From NCBI GenBank assembly GCA_033763555.1, contig JANRKK010000026.1:1-37422 (forward strand): a stretch of 37,422 nt of DNA, given 5' to 3'. The stretch is from JALYJG01 sp033763555. Its GTDB lineage: Bacteria > Pseudomonadota > Alphaproteobacteria > UBA9219. The notes under the pieces were generated by a model. It saw only the letters and a list, made by a program, of their open reading frames with translations. It was not told the DNA's origin and ran no database searches. Each line of letters starts with the position of its first letter. The first letter of the stretch is position 1. A program made the translations under genes and the position numbers. This document shows, one piece after another, positions 14,096 through 22,347 of this stretch.

Positions 14096-15502
14096 ATGCA
14101 CCGTAGCCTTCTCCGCCTGCTGGCTGTTTTTTCTGTTGTTGCCGTGATGGCGACGGCGCCGATCTGGGCGAAAACAGCGCCGAAGGACGCCACCAAGGAG
14201 TCGCAGGCGCAGACGACTGAGGCCAAGCCGGATACGGATTCCGCCGATACCTTTAAACAACTGACCCTTTTCTCCGATGTATTGGAACGCGTGCGTGCCG
14301 ACTATGTCGATCCTGTGACGGATGAAAAGCTGATCGAAACCGCCCTGAACGGCATGTTGAGTTCGCTGGATCCACATTCCGGCTATCTAAACAAGAAAAG
14401 CTTTCAGGAAATGCAAACGCAGACCAAAGGCGAGTTCGGTGGTCTTGGTATCGAAGTCACGATGGAAAACAACATCGTCAAGGTTGTATCGCCGATCGAC
14501 GATACACCCGCTGCCCGTGCAGGAATTCAGCCGGGCGATCTTATTACCCATATCGACGGCAAGCCTGTAGTGGAGATGACTCTATCGGATGCCGTCGAGA
14601 AAATGCGCGGCACGCCGGGTACAAAAATCACGCTGACCGTGCGCCGCGGCGGCGTTTCCGGCCAGCCTTTTGAAATTACGCTAACCCGCGCCGTTATTCA
14701 TATTCAGTCGGTAAAATGGGAACCGAAAGGCAATGTGGCCTATATCCGCCTCACCACGTTTAACGAACAGACACAGGGCCTGTTGGATAAATCCCTGCGC
14801 GAGGCAGAGGACAAAATCGGCGCCAAGCTGGAAGGTTATGTCCTCGATCTGCGCAACAATCCCGGCGGGCTGCTGGAGCAGGCCGTTTCGGTTTCGGGAA
14901 CATTCCTTGAAGCTGGCAAGGAAATTGTTTCAACGCGTAGCCGCCATAAGGAAGAAAACCAGAGTTTCACCGCCAAGGGTGGTGACAAGACACGCAGCAA
15001 GCCGATGGTGGTTCTGATCAATGGCGGTTCGGCCTCGGCATCGGAAATCGTTGCAGGTGCTTTGCAGGATCAACACCGCGCCATCCTGATTGGCACGAAA
15101 ACTTTCGGCAAAGGCTCGGTACAGACTATTATCCCGGTTACGGGCGGCGGCGCGATGCGTTTGACGACAGCGCGCTATTACACGCCGTCAGGCCGTTCGA
15201 TTCAGGCGCTGGGCATCGAACCGGACATTCTGGTGCAACAGGCCAAGCTTGAAAAAGTGGCGCAGGGGCCCGGCATCCGCGAAGCTGACCTTAAGGGCGC
15301 TTTAGTTAATGATACGGTAAAACCGGGCGATAAAGCGCCACCAGCGCAGGATGGCGATGATGACGACATCAACACTGTACCTGCGGATAAGGCCAAAACG
15401 GCGGACAAAAATGGCAAGAAAGAAGAGCCTTTCGATTACCAGCTAGCCCGCGCGCTTGATCTCATCCGCGGCCTGCATCTTTATGATGAGAAAAAAGGCT
15501 AG
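14096..15502 (+). CDS. ctpA: S41-family carboxy-terminal processing protease CtpA
   Basis: A 468-residue periplasmic serine protease. Signal peptide 1-25; N-terminal helical region 50-100; PDZ domain about 115-200 (G-G-L-G-I-E, P-A-A-R-A-G-I-Q-P-G-D-L-I); S41 core with the Ser/Lys dyad S314 (S-A-S-A-S-E) and K339 (F-G-K-G-S-V-Q), spaced as in E. coli Prc. The C terminus has an acidic Asp-rich tract (about 420-430). CtpA proteases trim or degrade exported proteins, often peptidoglycan hydrolases. The next gene, a divergent polysaccharide deacetylase, is its usual alphaproteobacterial partner, but the murein hydrolase activator often found upstream is absent. Confidence 0.95.
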   Translation: MHRSLLRLLAVFSVVAVMATAPIWAKTAPKDATKESQAQTTEAKPDTDSADTFKQLTLFSDVLERVRADYVDPVTDEKLIETALNGMLSSLDPHSGYLNKKSFQEMQTQTKGEFGGLGIEVTMENNIVKVVSPIDDTPAARAGIQPGDLITHIDGKPVVEMTLSDAVEKMRGTPGTKITLTVRRGGVSGQPFEITLTRAVIHIQSVKWEPKGNVAYIRLTTFNEQTQGLLDKSLREAEDKIGAKLEGYVLDLRNNPGGLLEQAVSVSGTFLEAGKEIVSTRSRHKEENQSFTAKGGDKTRSKPMVVLINGGSASASEIVAGALQDQHRAILIGTKTFGKGSVQTIIPVTGGGAMRLTTARYYTPSGRSIQALGIEPDILVQQAKLEKVAQGPGIREADLKGALVNDTVKPGDKAPPAQDGDDDDINTVPADKAKTADKNGKKEEPFDYQLARALDLIRGLHLYDEKKG

Positions 15503-15508
15503 GTCTCT

Positions 15509-16606
15509 GTGTCCGTACCGCGGAAAGAAACATTTCTTGCCCGTTATCCGCGTAATCTTAAATTAGGCGCTGTCGGCGTCATTTTCATTGTCCTTATTGC
15601 GCCATGGTTTTTTATCGGTGGTGGTGGCCAAGAACAGACGGCAGCTGTTCCGGCTGTCGAAAAAAAACATACCCCTAAATCCTCGTCCGCTGTTCAGGGT
15701 CTGGATTCCAAGGCTGCCATTGCCAATGCGTCCAAGCAGGATTCTCCCCAGCCATCGGCTGTAGTGGATAACGGGGATCTGGGGGTTCTGAATGATCAGG
15801 ACGACCGTACAATTAAACTGGTTCTGGCGCCTGACCCCAAAGTGACGGAAGACACCGCTGAAGGAACTTTGCCACGCATTGGCGCGGATGGGCGCAAGCC
15901 ATGGCAGGTTTATGCAAGGCCTTTCAATACGTCGGACAGGCGTCCACGCATCGCCATCGTCGTAACCGATCTGGGCCTGTCGCGCGTGTCGACGGATGCG
16001 GCCATTGCCCGGCTTCCCGCCAGTGTGACCCTTGCCTTTGACGCGCAAAGCCCGACAGTAGGCGCATGGAGCGCGCGGGCACGGCAGGACGGGCATGAAA
16101 CACTTCTGATGGTGCCGATGGAACCTTTCGACTATCCGCGCAGCGATCCCGGGCCCAATACCTTGCTGACCAGTCTTCCGAACACCGACAATCTTGAACG
16201 GCTTCTCTGGTCTTTGCGGCAGGGCAGCGGGTATGTCGGCATTACCACGCTCAGCGGTTCGCGCTTCACAACCACCCCCGACAAGGTTGAAACAGTTCTG
16301 GAAGCCATGCGCAAACGTGGACTTATGGTGTTCGACGCCCGCGTCGCGCCTCACAGTGCGGTTGCCGACATGGCAAAGGAACGTCAGGTTCCCGTGGCCG
16401 TCAGCACAGCGCAGATCGATCAGAACCTGACGCCCGAGGCTATTGACGCTACGCTCAATCAGCTGGAACAAACCGCACGCCTGACGGGCCGGGCGGTGGG
16501 CGTGACGGGTTCTTACCCGGTTGTTCTGGACCGTCTGCAGGGCTGGTTGAAGCAATTGCCACAGCATGGCATCGCCCTCGCGCCGATTTCGGCGATGGTG
16601 CAATGA
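15509..16606 (+). CDS. divergent polysaccharide deacetylase family protein (YibQ-like)
   Basis: A 365-residue protein with a GTG start 6 bp after the ctpA stop. One membrane helix near 18-36 anchors a periplasmic part: a low-complexity linker to about 135, then the deacetylase-fold domain with I-A-I-V-V-T-D-L-G-L-S (metal-binding Asp region), the T-L-L-M-V-P-M-E-P-F-D-Y-P strand, N-T-L-L-T and F-D-A-R-V-A-P. The family retains a carbohydrate esterase fold, but enzymatic activity is mostly unproven; a role in cell-wall glycan processing is inferred. Its stop overlaps the next start by 4 bases (ATGA at 16603). Confidence 0.88.
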   Translation: MSVPRKETFLARYPRNLKLGAVGVIFIVLIAPWFFIGGGGQEQTAAVPAVEKKHTPKSSSAVQGLDSKAAIANASKQDSPQPSAVVDNGDLGVLNDQDDRTIKLVLAPDPKVTEDTAEGTLPRIGADGRKPWQVYARPFNTSDRRPRIAIVVTDLGLSRVSTDAAIARLPASVTLAFDAQSPTVGAWSARARQDGHETLLMVPMEPFDYPRSDPGPNTLLTSLPNTDNLERLLWSLRQGSGYVGITTLSGSRFTTTPDKVETVLEAMRKRGLMVFDARVAPHSAVADMAKERQVPVAVSTAQIDQNLTPEAIDATLNQLEQTARLTGRAVGVTGSYPVVLDRLQGWLKQLPQHGIALAPISAMVQ

Positions 16607-16968
16607 CGGCTGAAAAGACTTCTTACAGGACAGGTTTATTTGCTGAAGCCTTGTGCCGCTTGTCCCTGCGGTTGAGGTTCTATCGCGTCGTGGCTTCGCG
16701 CTACCGTTCGCCGTTGGGCGAAATTGATATTGTCGCCGCGCGTGGAAATATACTTGCCTTGGTTGAGGTGAAGGCGCGTCCATCGCGTCAGCAAGCGGCT
16801 GAATCAATCACGCCGCGCCAGCGGGAGAGACTGCAACGCGCGGCAAATGATTTTCTGGCGCGTCATCCTGGGTTTGTCCGCCATAATCTGCGCTTTGATG
16901 TTATGCTGGTGACGCCGCGCCGCTGGCCCCTGCATATTGCCGATGCCTGGCGGCCGGAGGCGGCGTAA
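16603..16968 (+). CDS. YraN family (UPF0102) endonuclease-like protein
   Basis: A 121-residue protein with a PD-(D/E)xK nuclease-like core: G-E-I-D-I-V (Asp) then L-V-E-V-K-A-R (Glu-x-Lys) about 15 residues later, preceded by the family helix G-x-x-A-E-x-L. The family is widespread and its function is poorly defined. The start overlaps the upstream gene by 4 bases and the stop overlaps the next start by 1 base (TAATG), so it is coupled on both sides. The usual neighbour, the 16S rRNA methyltransferase rsmI, is absent here. Confidence 0.88.
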   Translation: MTAEKTSYRTGLFAEALCRLSLRLRFYRVVASRYRSPLGEIDIVAARGNILALVEVKARPSRQQAAESITPRQRERLQRAANDFLARHPGFVRHNLRFDVMLVTPRRWPLHIADAWRPEAA

Positions 16969-17366
16969 TGGCGTATTGGCTGATGAAATCCGAACCGGAG
17001 ACCTATCCTTGGGCGCAATTGCAAAAGGACAAAACAACATCCTGGGACGGTGTGCGCAATTATCAGGCAAACAACAACATGAAAGCTATGCGTGTCGGCG
17101 ATCAGGCGTTTTTCTATCACTCGGGTGAAGAGCACGCGATTGTCGGTATCATGAAAATTGCCAAAGCCTGGCATCCCGATCCCAAGGACAAAACCGGGCG
17201 TTTCGGTATGGTGGGTGTTGCGCCTGTCCGTGCCCTCGGGCCCGTAACGCTGTCGGATATCAAGAAAGACCGTATGTTGAACCGTATGGCTTTTGTGCGC
17301 CAAAGCCGCCTGTCGGTTTCACCTGTCACAGCGGATGAATGGAACAGGATTCTGAAAAGCGTCTAA
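16968..17366 (+). CDS. EVE domain-containing protein (thymocyte nuclear protein 1-like)
   Basis: A 132-residue single-domain protein. The start M-A-Y-W-L-M-K-S-E-P-E-T-Y matches the EVE family opening, followed by W-D-G-V-R-N-Y-Q-A, V-G-D-Q-A-F-F-Y-H-S and I-V-G-I-M-K-I. EVE is PUA-like; known members bind modified bases or other nucleic acid ligands. Full length and intact. Coupled to yraN by a 1-base overlap and 3 bp before the glycosidase gene. What it reads in this organism is unknown. Confidence 0.92.
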   Translation: MAYWLMKSEPETYPWAQLQKDKTTSWDGVRNYQANNNMKAMRVGDQAFFYHSGEEHAIVGIMKIAKAWHPDPKDKTGRFGMVGVAPVRALGPVTLSDIKKDRMLNRMAFVRQSRLSVSPVTADEWNRILKSV

Positions 17367-17369
17367 CCG

Positions 17370-18515
17370 ATGGCTTTCCTTCGCTCTCTCAGCCTCGCCG
17401 TTATTTTGACTTTGTGCGCGGCTTCTGCCTTTGCGGAACAGCCCATTCTGCATCGTGGCATTAACGTTGCCGGATGGCTAGCCAATGCACGTCGGCAGGT
17501 CTTTTATCAGCGCGATTTTGAACAGATCAAAAAAACAGGCTTCGATTTTGTGCGTCTGCCTGTGAACCCTGAATTTTTTGGCTTTACGCTGGACGGGCAG
17601 GGGATGGGTGACTTTACGCCTGTCGATCAGGCACTGGAACTTATTATATCTAATGGCCTTACGGTGGTTTTGGATATTCACCCCGGAAAGAATTTCATGC
17701 GTCAGCTGGAGGTCAGCCGTGCTGCAGAAGAACGTTTTACCGAATTGTGGATGATGCTGGCGGAGCGTTACAAAAACTATCCGCAGGAGCAGCTAGCTTT
17801 TCAGTTGCTGAATGAGCCGCAATATTACCATAAGAGCGGGCTCTATAATCAGTTCACAGCGAGGCTGGTCAGCCGCATACGTCAGATTGACTCGCAGCGT
17901 TTGCTGATTGTTGAAACGCCTGCCAATGCCTCGACGCATCCAGTTGATCTGCTGCGTATGGTGCAGATTATCGACGATCCCAACATTGCTTATGACGTGC
18001 ATTATTATCAGCCCTATATTTTTACGCATCAGGGCGTGAAGCAGGGCTTTGAGAAAAAGCAAATCCGACATATCGGCCAGCTGCCTTATCCATCTGATCA
18101 TGTTGTTCGGGAAGATGTTGTGGTTGCTCCTGATGCGGACAAGGAAGAAGCCCAAGACGAAATTGATGGTTATGTAAAAGAAAGCTGGAATCGTGGGCGC
18201 ATCGCGGCTGACTTTGCGCCTGCGGCAGCCTGGGCGAAACAGAACAGGGTTCGGTTGCTGGTGCTGGAGTTTGGTGTCATGCGTAACACGGTTGATGAAG
18301 CGTCACGCTATCGCTGGATTGGCGATGTGCGTAGCGTTTTGGACTCACATAATGTTGGCTGGGCACTTTGGGATTACACCGATTTGATGGGAATTGTCCG
18401 CATGGTGGGGGAGACCGGCACCTATGCGGGCGACGGCTCGGTGCGCTTTTTGAAACCGGAGCAGGGACAACGCATAGTTGATGCGCCTGTCAAAGACGCG
18501 CTAGGGTTGCAGTAA
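17370..18515 (+). CDS. exported GH5-family glycoside hydrolase (endoglucanase-like)
   Basis: A 381-residue secreted protein. Signal peptide 1-22 (cut after A-F-A). The TIM-barrel GH5 landmarks are in order: R-G-I-N-V-A-G-W-L near the start, F-V-R-L-P-V, L-D-I-H-P-G, acid/base Glu in L-L-N-E-P, Y-D-V-H-Y-Y-Q-P with His and Tyr, nucleophile Glu in L-V-L-E-F-G, and a late W-A-L-W-D-Y. All catalytic positions look present, so it probably cleaves a beta-linked glycan in the periplasm or outside. The substrate is not clear. It begins 3 bp after the EVE gene and stands just before the exopolysaccharide operon, so trimming of that polymer is possible. Confidence 0.9.
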   Translation: MAFLRSLSLAVILTLCAASAFAEQPILHRGINVAGWLANARRQVFYQRDFEQIKKTGFDFVRLPVNPEFFGFTLDGQGMGDFTPVDQALELIISNGLTVVLDIHPGKNFMRQLEVSRAAEERFTELWMMLAERYKNYPQEQLAFQLLNEPQYYHKSGLYNQFTARLVSRIRQIDSQRLLIVETPANASTHPVDLLRMVQIIDDPNIAYDVHYYQPYIFTHQGVKQGFEKKQIRHIGQLPYPSDHVVREDVVVAPDADKEEAQDEIDGYVKESWNRGRIAADFAPAAAWAKQNRVRLLVLEFGVMRNTVDEASRYRWIGDVRSVLDSHNVGWALWDYTDLMGIVRMVGETGTYAGDGSVRFLKPEQGQRIVDAPVKDALGLQ

Positions 18516-18597
18516 TATCAATATTTATCAAAGAGATAGTCGGCTGCGTTGACCGCATACGATAATATGCTAATGACGCCGTCCCTCCTTTGAAAGC

Positions 18598-18625
18598 GGC
18601 AGACCAAAACTCCTTTTGATCTGCC
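18598..18625 (+). other. strong hairpin just before the exopolysaccharide operon
   Basis: GGCAGA-C-CAAAA, loop CTCC, TTTTG-A-TCTGCC forms an 11-bp stem with one C-A mismatch and a 4-base loop. It lies 18 bases before the ATG at 18643. No T-run follows on either strand, so it is not a standard terminator. It could be a leader-RNA structure or a dyad operator. It covers a TTG codon at 18616 that could otherwise be read as an upstream start. Confidence 0.5.
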
Positions 18626-18642
18626 CTGTGCCGAGTTCTGGC

Positions 18643-19815
18643 ATGAATTTATCCGACAGCACACCCGGCCGGGCGTCTTACGCCTATCTTCCGGCTCTCG
18701 ACGGCTTCCGCGCCGTTTCCATTCTGCTCGTCTTTTTGTCGCATGCGGGACTGGAGCATATCATCCCCGGCGGTTTGGGTGTTTTAACTTTCTTCGTCCT
18801 CAGTGGTTTTCTGATCACGCGTCAGATCATTGCCGAGATCGAAAAAACGGGAACACTGAGCGTAAAGCGGTTTTATCTGCGCCGTGTTTTGCGCCTCGTA
18901 CCACCCTTGCTGGCCTATATTCTGGTTTTTTCGGTCGTGCTGGGGCTATTGGGTGCGACGATTACCACGACGCATATTTTCAGCGGGCTGTTTTATTTTG
19001 CAAATTATTATCAGATTTTCGTCGGCTATACGCAACATAATCCCTTGCCCATTCTCTGGTCGCTGTCGGTCGAAGAGCATTTTTATACCCTCTTTCCGCT
19101 GGTGATCTTGCTGTTCAGAAATCATCTGAAGAAAATTTTGCCGTGGCTAGGAGCGACAGTGATCGTGGTTCTGATCTGGCGCACCTATCTCAGCAATCTG
19201 TGCAACACGGCGGGCAGTGTTTTATGCGGTTTATCGGGGCAGGAGCGGATTTTTCACGGCACCGACACGATTTTTGACAGTATTCTCTATGGCGCCATCG
19301 CGGCGCTGGCGTTGCATTATTATAATCATTCCATCCGGCGCTGGCTGATCAATCCGGCGTCGTTTGGCCTGGCGATAGCCTGCCTGTTCGGAACGCTTCT
19401 TTATCGTGACCCGTTCTTCCGCGAGACGTTGCGGCTCAGTCTTCAGGCGATTTCCGTCGCCATCATCATGATCAACGTGTTGTTCAGCGCATTCAGTGGC
19501 GTTGAAAGACTGCGGCGGTTTTTATCGCTGGGGCCGTGCCTGTTGCTCGGGCGCATGTCCTATTCGCTTTATCTGTTTCACTTCGGCGTTTTGAACGCCG
19601 TTTATGCTTTGCAAGGTACAGAAAACACAATCGAAGGCGCGGGAGGTATGGCGCTTTATGTTGGCGGTTCGTTGCCCTGTGCTGCGCTATCTTATTACTT
19701 GATCGAACAACCGATGCTGGGCTTGCGCCGCCGCTTTGGTGCACATGCTGTCGATTCATCGCGTGGCGTACCATCCATGGGCATGGGTTTTTCTCTGGCC
19801 GGAGGGAAGCGATGA
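18643..19815 (+). CDS. acyltransferase 3 family membrane protein
   Basis: A 390-residue polytopic inner-membrane O-acyltransferase, first gene of the polysaccharide operon. Landmarks: L-P-A-L-D-G-F-R-A-V-S-I-L with the conserved His in L-S-H-A-G, G-V-L-T-F-F-V-L-S-G-F-L-I, and the W-S-L-S-V-E-E-H-F-Y segment; about ten membrane helices. Such enzymes usually O-acetylate surface glycans. ATG 18643 is preferred over an in-frame TTG at 18616, which falls inside the hairpin and adds a tail not seen in the family. The stop overlaps the algD start (ATGA at 19812). Confidence 0.9.
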   Translation: MNLSDSTPGRASYAYLPALDGFRAVSILLVFLSHAGLEHIIPGGLGVLTFFVLSGFLITRQIIAEIEKTGTLSVKRFYLRRVLRLVPPLLAYILVFSVVLGLLGATITTTHIFSGLFYFANYYQIFVGYTQHNPLPILWSLSVEEHFYTLFPLVILLFRNHLKKILPWLGATVIVVLIWRTYLSNLCNTAGSVLCGLSGQERIFHGTDTIFDSILYGAIAALALHYYNHSIRRWLINPASFGLAIACLFGTLLYRDPFFRETLRLSLQAISVAIIMINVLFSAFSGVERLRRFLSLGPCLLLGRMSYSLYLFHFGVLNAVYALQGTENTIEGAGGMALYVGGSLPCAALSYYLIEQPMLGLRRRFGAHAVDSSRGVPSMGMGFSLAGGKR

Positions 19816-21125
19816 AACTCAGCGTCTTCGGCCTTGGTTATGTCGGTTCGGTTTCTGCTGCCTGTTTTGCCGATATGGGGCACAGCGTTATCGGTGTCGA
19901 TCCAAACCACGAGAAGGTTGACTGCATCAATGCCGGAGTCTCACCGATTGTCGAGCCGGGGTTGGATGCGTTGATGGCGTGGAATGTCGGGCAAGGACGT
20001 TTAGCCGCGACCACAAGCGCTGAAGAAGCCATTTTAAAAAGCGATATATCTTTCATTTGTGTTGGCACGCCGAGCCGGAATGGTGGCAGTTTTGATTTTC
20101 AGTATCTGGGGCGCGCCTGTCATGAAATTGCGGCGCCGCTGGCACAGAAAAACAGTTTTCATGTCACGGTTGTGCGCTCAACGGTTCTGCCAGGCACGTT
20201 AAAACAATTGGTTCTGCCCGCGCTGGAATTCCAATCCGGCAAAAAGGCTGGCGAAGACTTCGGGCTTTGCCATAATCCTGAATTCATGCGCGAAGGTTCG
20301 GCGATTGAGGATTTTCGTAATCCGCCCAAGACGGTCATCAGCGCAAGCGATGAGCGTTCTGCCGATGCGCTGGAAGAGCTTTATCGTAGCCTGCCGGGGC
20401 CGATCATCCGCTGCCCCATGGAGGTGGGTGAGATGGTAAAATATGCCGACAATGCCTGGCACGCCTCAAAGGTTGCGTTTGCCAATGAGATTGGCCGTTT
20501 CTGCAAGGCCGCAGGCGTCGACAGTCACGAGGTGATGCGTATTTTCTGTCAGGACACCAAGCTTAACCTGTCACCTTATTATCTGAAACCCGGTTTCGCC
20601 TTTGGCGGCTCCTGCCTGCCGAAAGATTTGCGTGCGCTAACCTCGCAGGCGCAAAAGATGGATATTCCCATGCCGTTGCTGGATTCCGTTATGGCTTCCA
20701 ACAATGCGCAGATCGAATTGGGTATTGATATGATCCGTGCCGCCGGAAAAAAGTCCGTCGGCATCCTTGGTTTCAGTTTCAAGGCAGGTACGGATGATAT
20801 GCGCGAAAGCCCGATCATCCGGGTGATCGAACGGCTATTGGTGCTCGGGTTTGACGTCAAAATCTATGACCGGAATGTGCGGTTGGATAAAATCACTGGA
20901 GCCAACCGCAACTATATTGAAAAAGCCCTGCCGCAGATCGAAAGCATTATGGCCACCAGTATTGAGGAAGTTCTGGCGCATGCCGATGTGATTGTTATCG
21001 GAAACAACGCACCCGAATTTGCAACCATCGTCAACTGGCTGCGACCCGAGCAGCAAGTCATTGATTTCGTACGCATCAAGCCCATCGAGCAGGCTCATGA
21101 CAATTACAGCGGCATTTGTTGGTGA
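19812..21125 (+). CDS. algD: GDP-mannose 6-dehydrogenase, AlgD type
   Basis: A 437-residue NAD-dependent four-electron dehydrogenase that oxidises GDP-mannose to GDP-mannuronate. N-terminal Rossmann motif G-L-G-Y-V-G at 7-12; S-F-I-C-V-G-T-P; catalytic C268 in F-G-G-S-C-L-P-K-D, the same number as in Pseudomonas AlgD; L-G-F-S-F-K-A-G-T-D-D-M-R-E-S-P; and the C-terminal G-I-C-W ending characteristic of AlgD. By memory of the family it resembles AlgD more than UDP-glucose dehydrogenase (Ugd). ATG at 19812 follows GGAGGGAAG; the frame is open further upstream but that is acyltransferase sequence. Its product implies uronic acid in the polymer. A UDP-sugar substrate is the alternative. Confidence 0.88.
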   Translation: MKLSVFGLGYVGSVSAACFADMGHSVIGVDPNHEKVDCINAGVSPIVEPGLDALMAWNVGQGRLAATTSAEEAILKSDISFICVGTPSRNGGSFDFQYLGRACHEIAAPLAQKNSFHVTVVRSTVLPGTLKQLVLPALEFQSGKKAGEDFGLCHNPEFMREGSAIEDFRNPPKTVISASDERSADALEELYRSLPGPIIRCPMEVGEMVKYADNAWHASKVAFANEIGRFCKAAGVDSHEVMRIFCQDTKLNLSPYYLKPGFAFGGSCLPKDLRALTSQAQKMDIPMPLLDSVMASNNAQIELGIDMIRAAGKKSVGILGFSFKAGTDDMRESPIIRVIERLLVLGFDVKIYDRNVRLDKITGANRNYIEKALPQIESIMATSIEEVLAHADVIVIGNNAPEFATIVNWLRPEQQVIDFVRIKPIEQAHDNYSGICW

Positions 21126-22347
21126 TCGCGCCGCGACAGGGCGGGGCGAAGGACGACGCGTCCTTATTATCGTGCAGAATCTGCCTGTGCCGTTTGACCG
21201 CCGCGTCTGGCAGGAAGCAACGGAGCTCGCGCGTAACAGCTATGGCGTTTCAGTAATTTGCCCCAAGGGTCGCGGCTATGAAGCGTCCTATGAGCATATC
21301 GACGGTATTCATATCTATCGCCACCCTTTACCGTTCGAGGCGAAGGGCGCGCTGGGCTATCTGATCGAATATCCCTGGTCGCTGTTCTGGGAATTTCTGT
21401 TGGCTCTAAAAATTTCCCTGATACGCGGGTTCGATGTCATCCACGCCTGCAATCCGCCGGATACAATTTTTTTGATCGGTGGATTTTTCAAGCTGTTCGG
21501 CAAGAAATTTCTGTTCGATCATCACGATATTAATCCCGAGCTTTTTGAGGCCAAATTCGGCAAACGTGGCTGGCTCTATAGGCTTGTTCTGCTGATGGAG
21601 CGGCTGACCTTCCTCACGGCGGATGTTTCCATCGCCACCAATGAAAGCTACCGCAAAATCGCCATCGGGCGCGGTAAAATGCCTGCGGACAGGGTTTTTG
21701 TCGTGCGTTCCGGCCCGAGCCTCGAGCGCATGAAAATCCTTCCGCCCGTTCCGGCTTTAAAAAAGGGAAAACAATTTCTTGTCGGCTATGTCGGCGTGAT
21801 GGGACAGCAGGAGGGCATTCAGTATCTGATCGAAGCGGTGCGGCACATAGTATATGATCGGAAACGCACCGATATTCATTTTACTTTAGTCGGCGGCGGC
21901 CCGTCGTTGGAATTCTATAAACAGCTAGCCAAAGAAAAAGCCGTCGCGGGATATATGGATTTTACGGGCCGCGTAGCGGATGAGGAGATGCTGCGCGTTC
22001 TTAGTACAGCGGATGTTTGCGTCAATTCCGACGAAGCCAACGCAATGAATGATCTGTCGACCATGAATAAAATCATGGAATATATGGCGCTCGGAAAACC
22101 CATCGTGCAGTTCGATCTTGCCGAGGGACGTGTGTCGGCGGGCGAGGCTTCGCTTTACGCGCGTCCGAATGATGCCATCGATATGGCCGTAAAGATTCTC
22201 GAGCTTCTGGGGGATGCGCCACGCCGCGAAGCCATGGGCCTCATCGGTCGCGCGCGGGTTGAGAATGAGCTGGCCTGGCCGCATGAGGTGCCGAAATTAC
22301 TGGCGGCCTATGATCGGATTTTTACCGCGCAAAAGCAGACAGCATGA
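21097..22347 (+). CDS. GT4-family glycosyltransferase
   Basis: A 416-residue GT-B retaining glycosyltransferase. N-terminal Rossmann part: V-L-I-I-V-Q-N-L-P-V-P-F-D-R-R-V-W-Q-E; acceptor-domain D-H-H-D-I-N-P-E; donor-domain V-G-Y-V-G-V-M-G and the E-x7-E-like tract around M-E-Y-M-A-L-G-K-P-I-V. The start at 21097 overlaps algD by 29 bases and has GAGCAGG just upstream; earlier codons belong to algD. The stop overlaps the next ATG (ATGA, 22344). Probably adds a sugar to a lipid-linked repeat on the cytoplasmic face; donor and acceptor cannot be read from sequence. Confidence 0.88.
   Translation: MTITAAFVGDRAATGRGEGRRVLIIVQNLPVPFDRRVWQEATELARNSYGVSVICPKGRGYEASYEHIDGIHIYRHPLPFEAKGALGYLIEYPWSLFWEFLLALKISLIRGFDVIHACNPPDTIFLIGGFFKLFGKKFLFDHHDINPELFEAKFGKRGWLYRLVLLMERLTFLTADVSIATNESYRKIAIGRGKMPADRVFVVRSGPSLERMKILPPVPALKKGKQFLVGYVGVMGQQEGIQYLIEAVRHIVYDRKRTDIHFTLVGGGPSLEFYKQLAKEKAVAGYMDFTGRVADEEMLRVLSTADVCVNSDEANAMNDLSTMNKIMEYMALGKPIVQFDLAEGRVSAGEASLYARPNDAIDMAVKILELLGDAPRREAMGLIGRARVENELAWPHEVPKLLAAYDRIFTAQKQTA

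Noticed and set aside
18549..18576. TTGACC as -35 of a promoter before the exopolysaccharide operon
   Set aside because: No acceptable -10 at 16-18 bp spacing.
18616..18642. Upstream TTG start for the acyltransferase
   Set aside because: The codons fall in the strong hairpin and add residues not typical of the family; ATG 18643 leads directly into the conserved N terminus.
19536..19811. Extended N terminus of the AlgD frame
   Set aside because: This is acyltransferase coding sequence in another frame. ATG 19812 has a good Shine-Dalgarno and gives the exact AlgD start and length.
20992..21096. Extended N terminus of the first GT4 frame
   Set aside because: The bases encode the conserved end of AlgD. 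ATG 21097 with GAGCAGG is the natural start.
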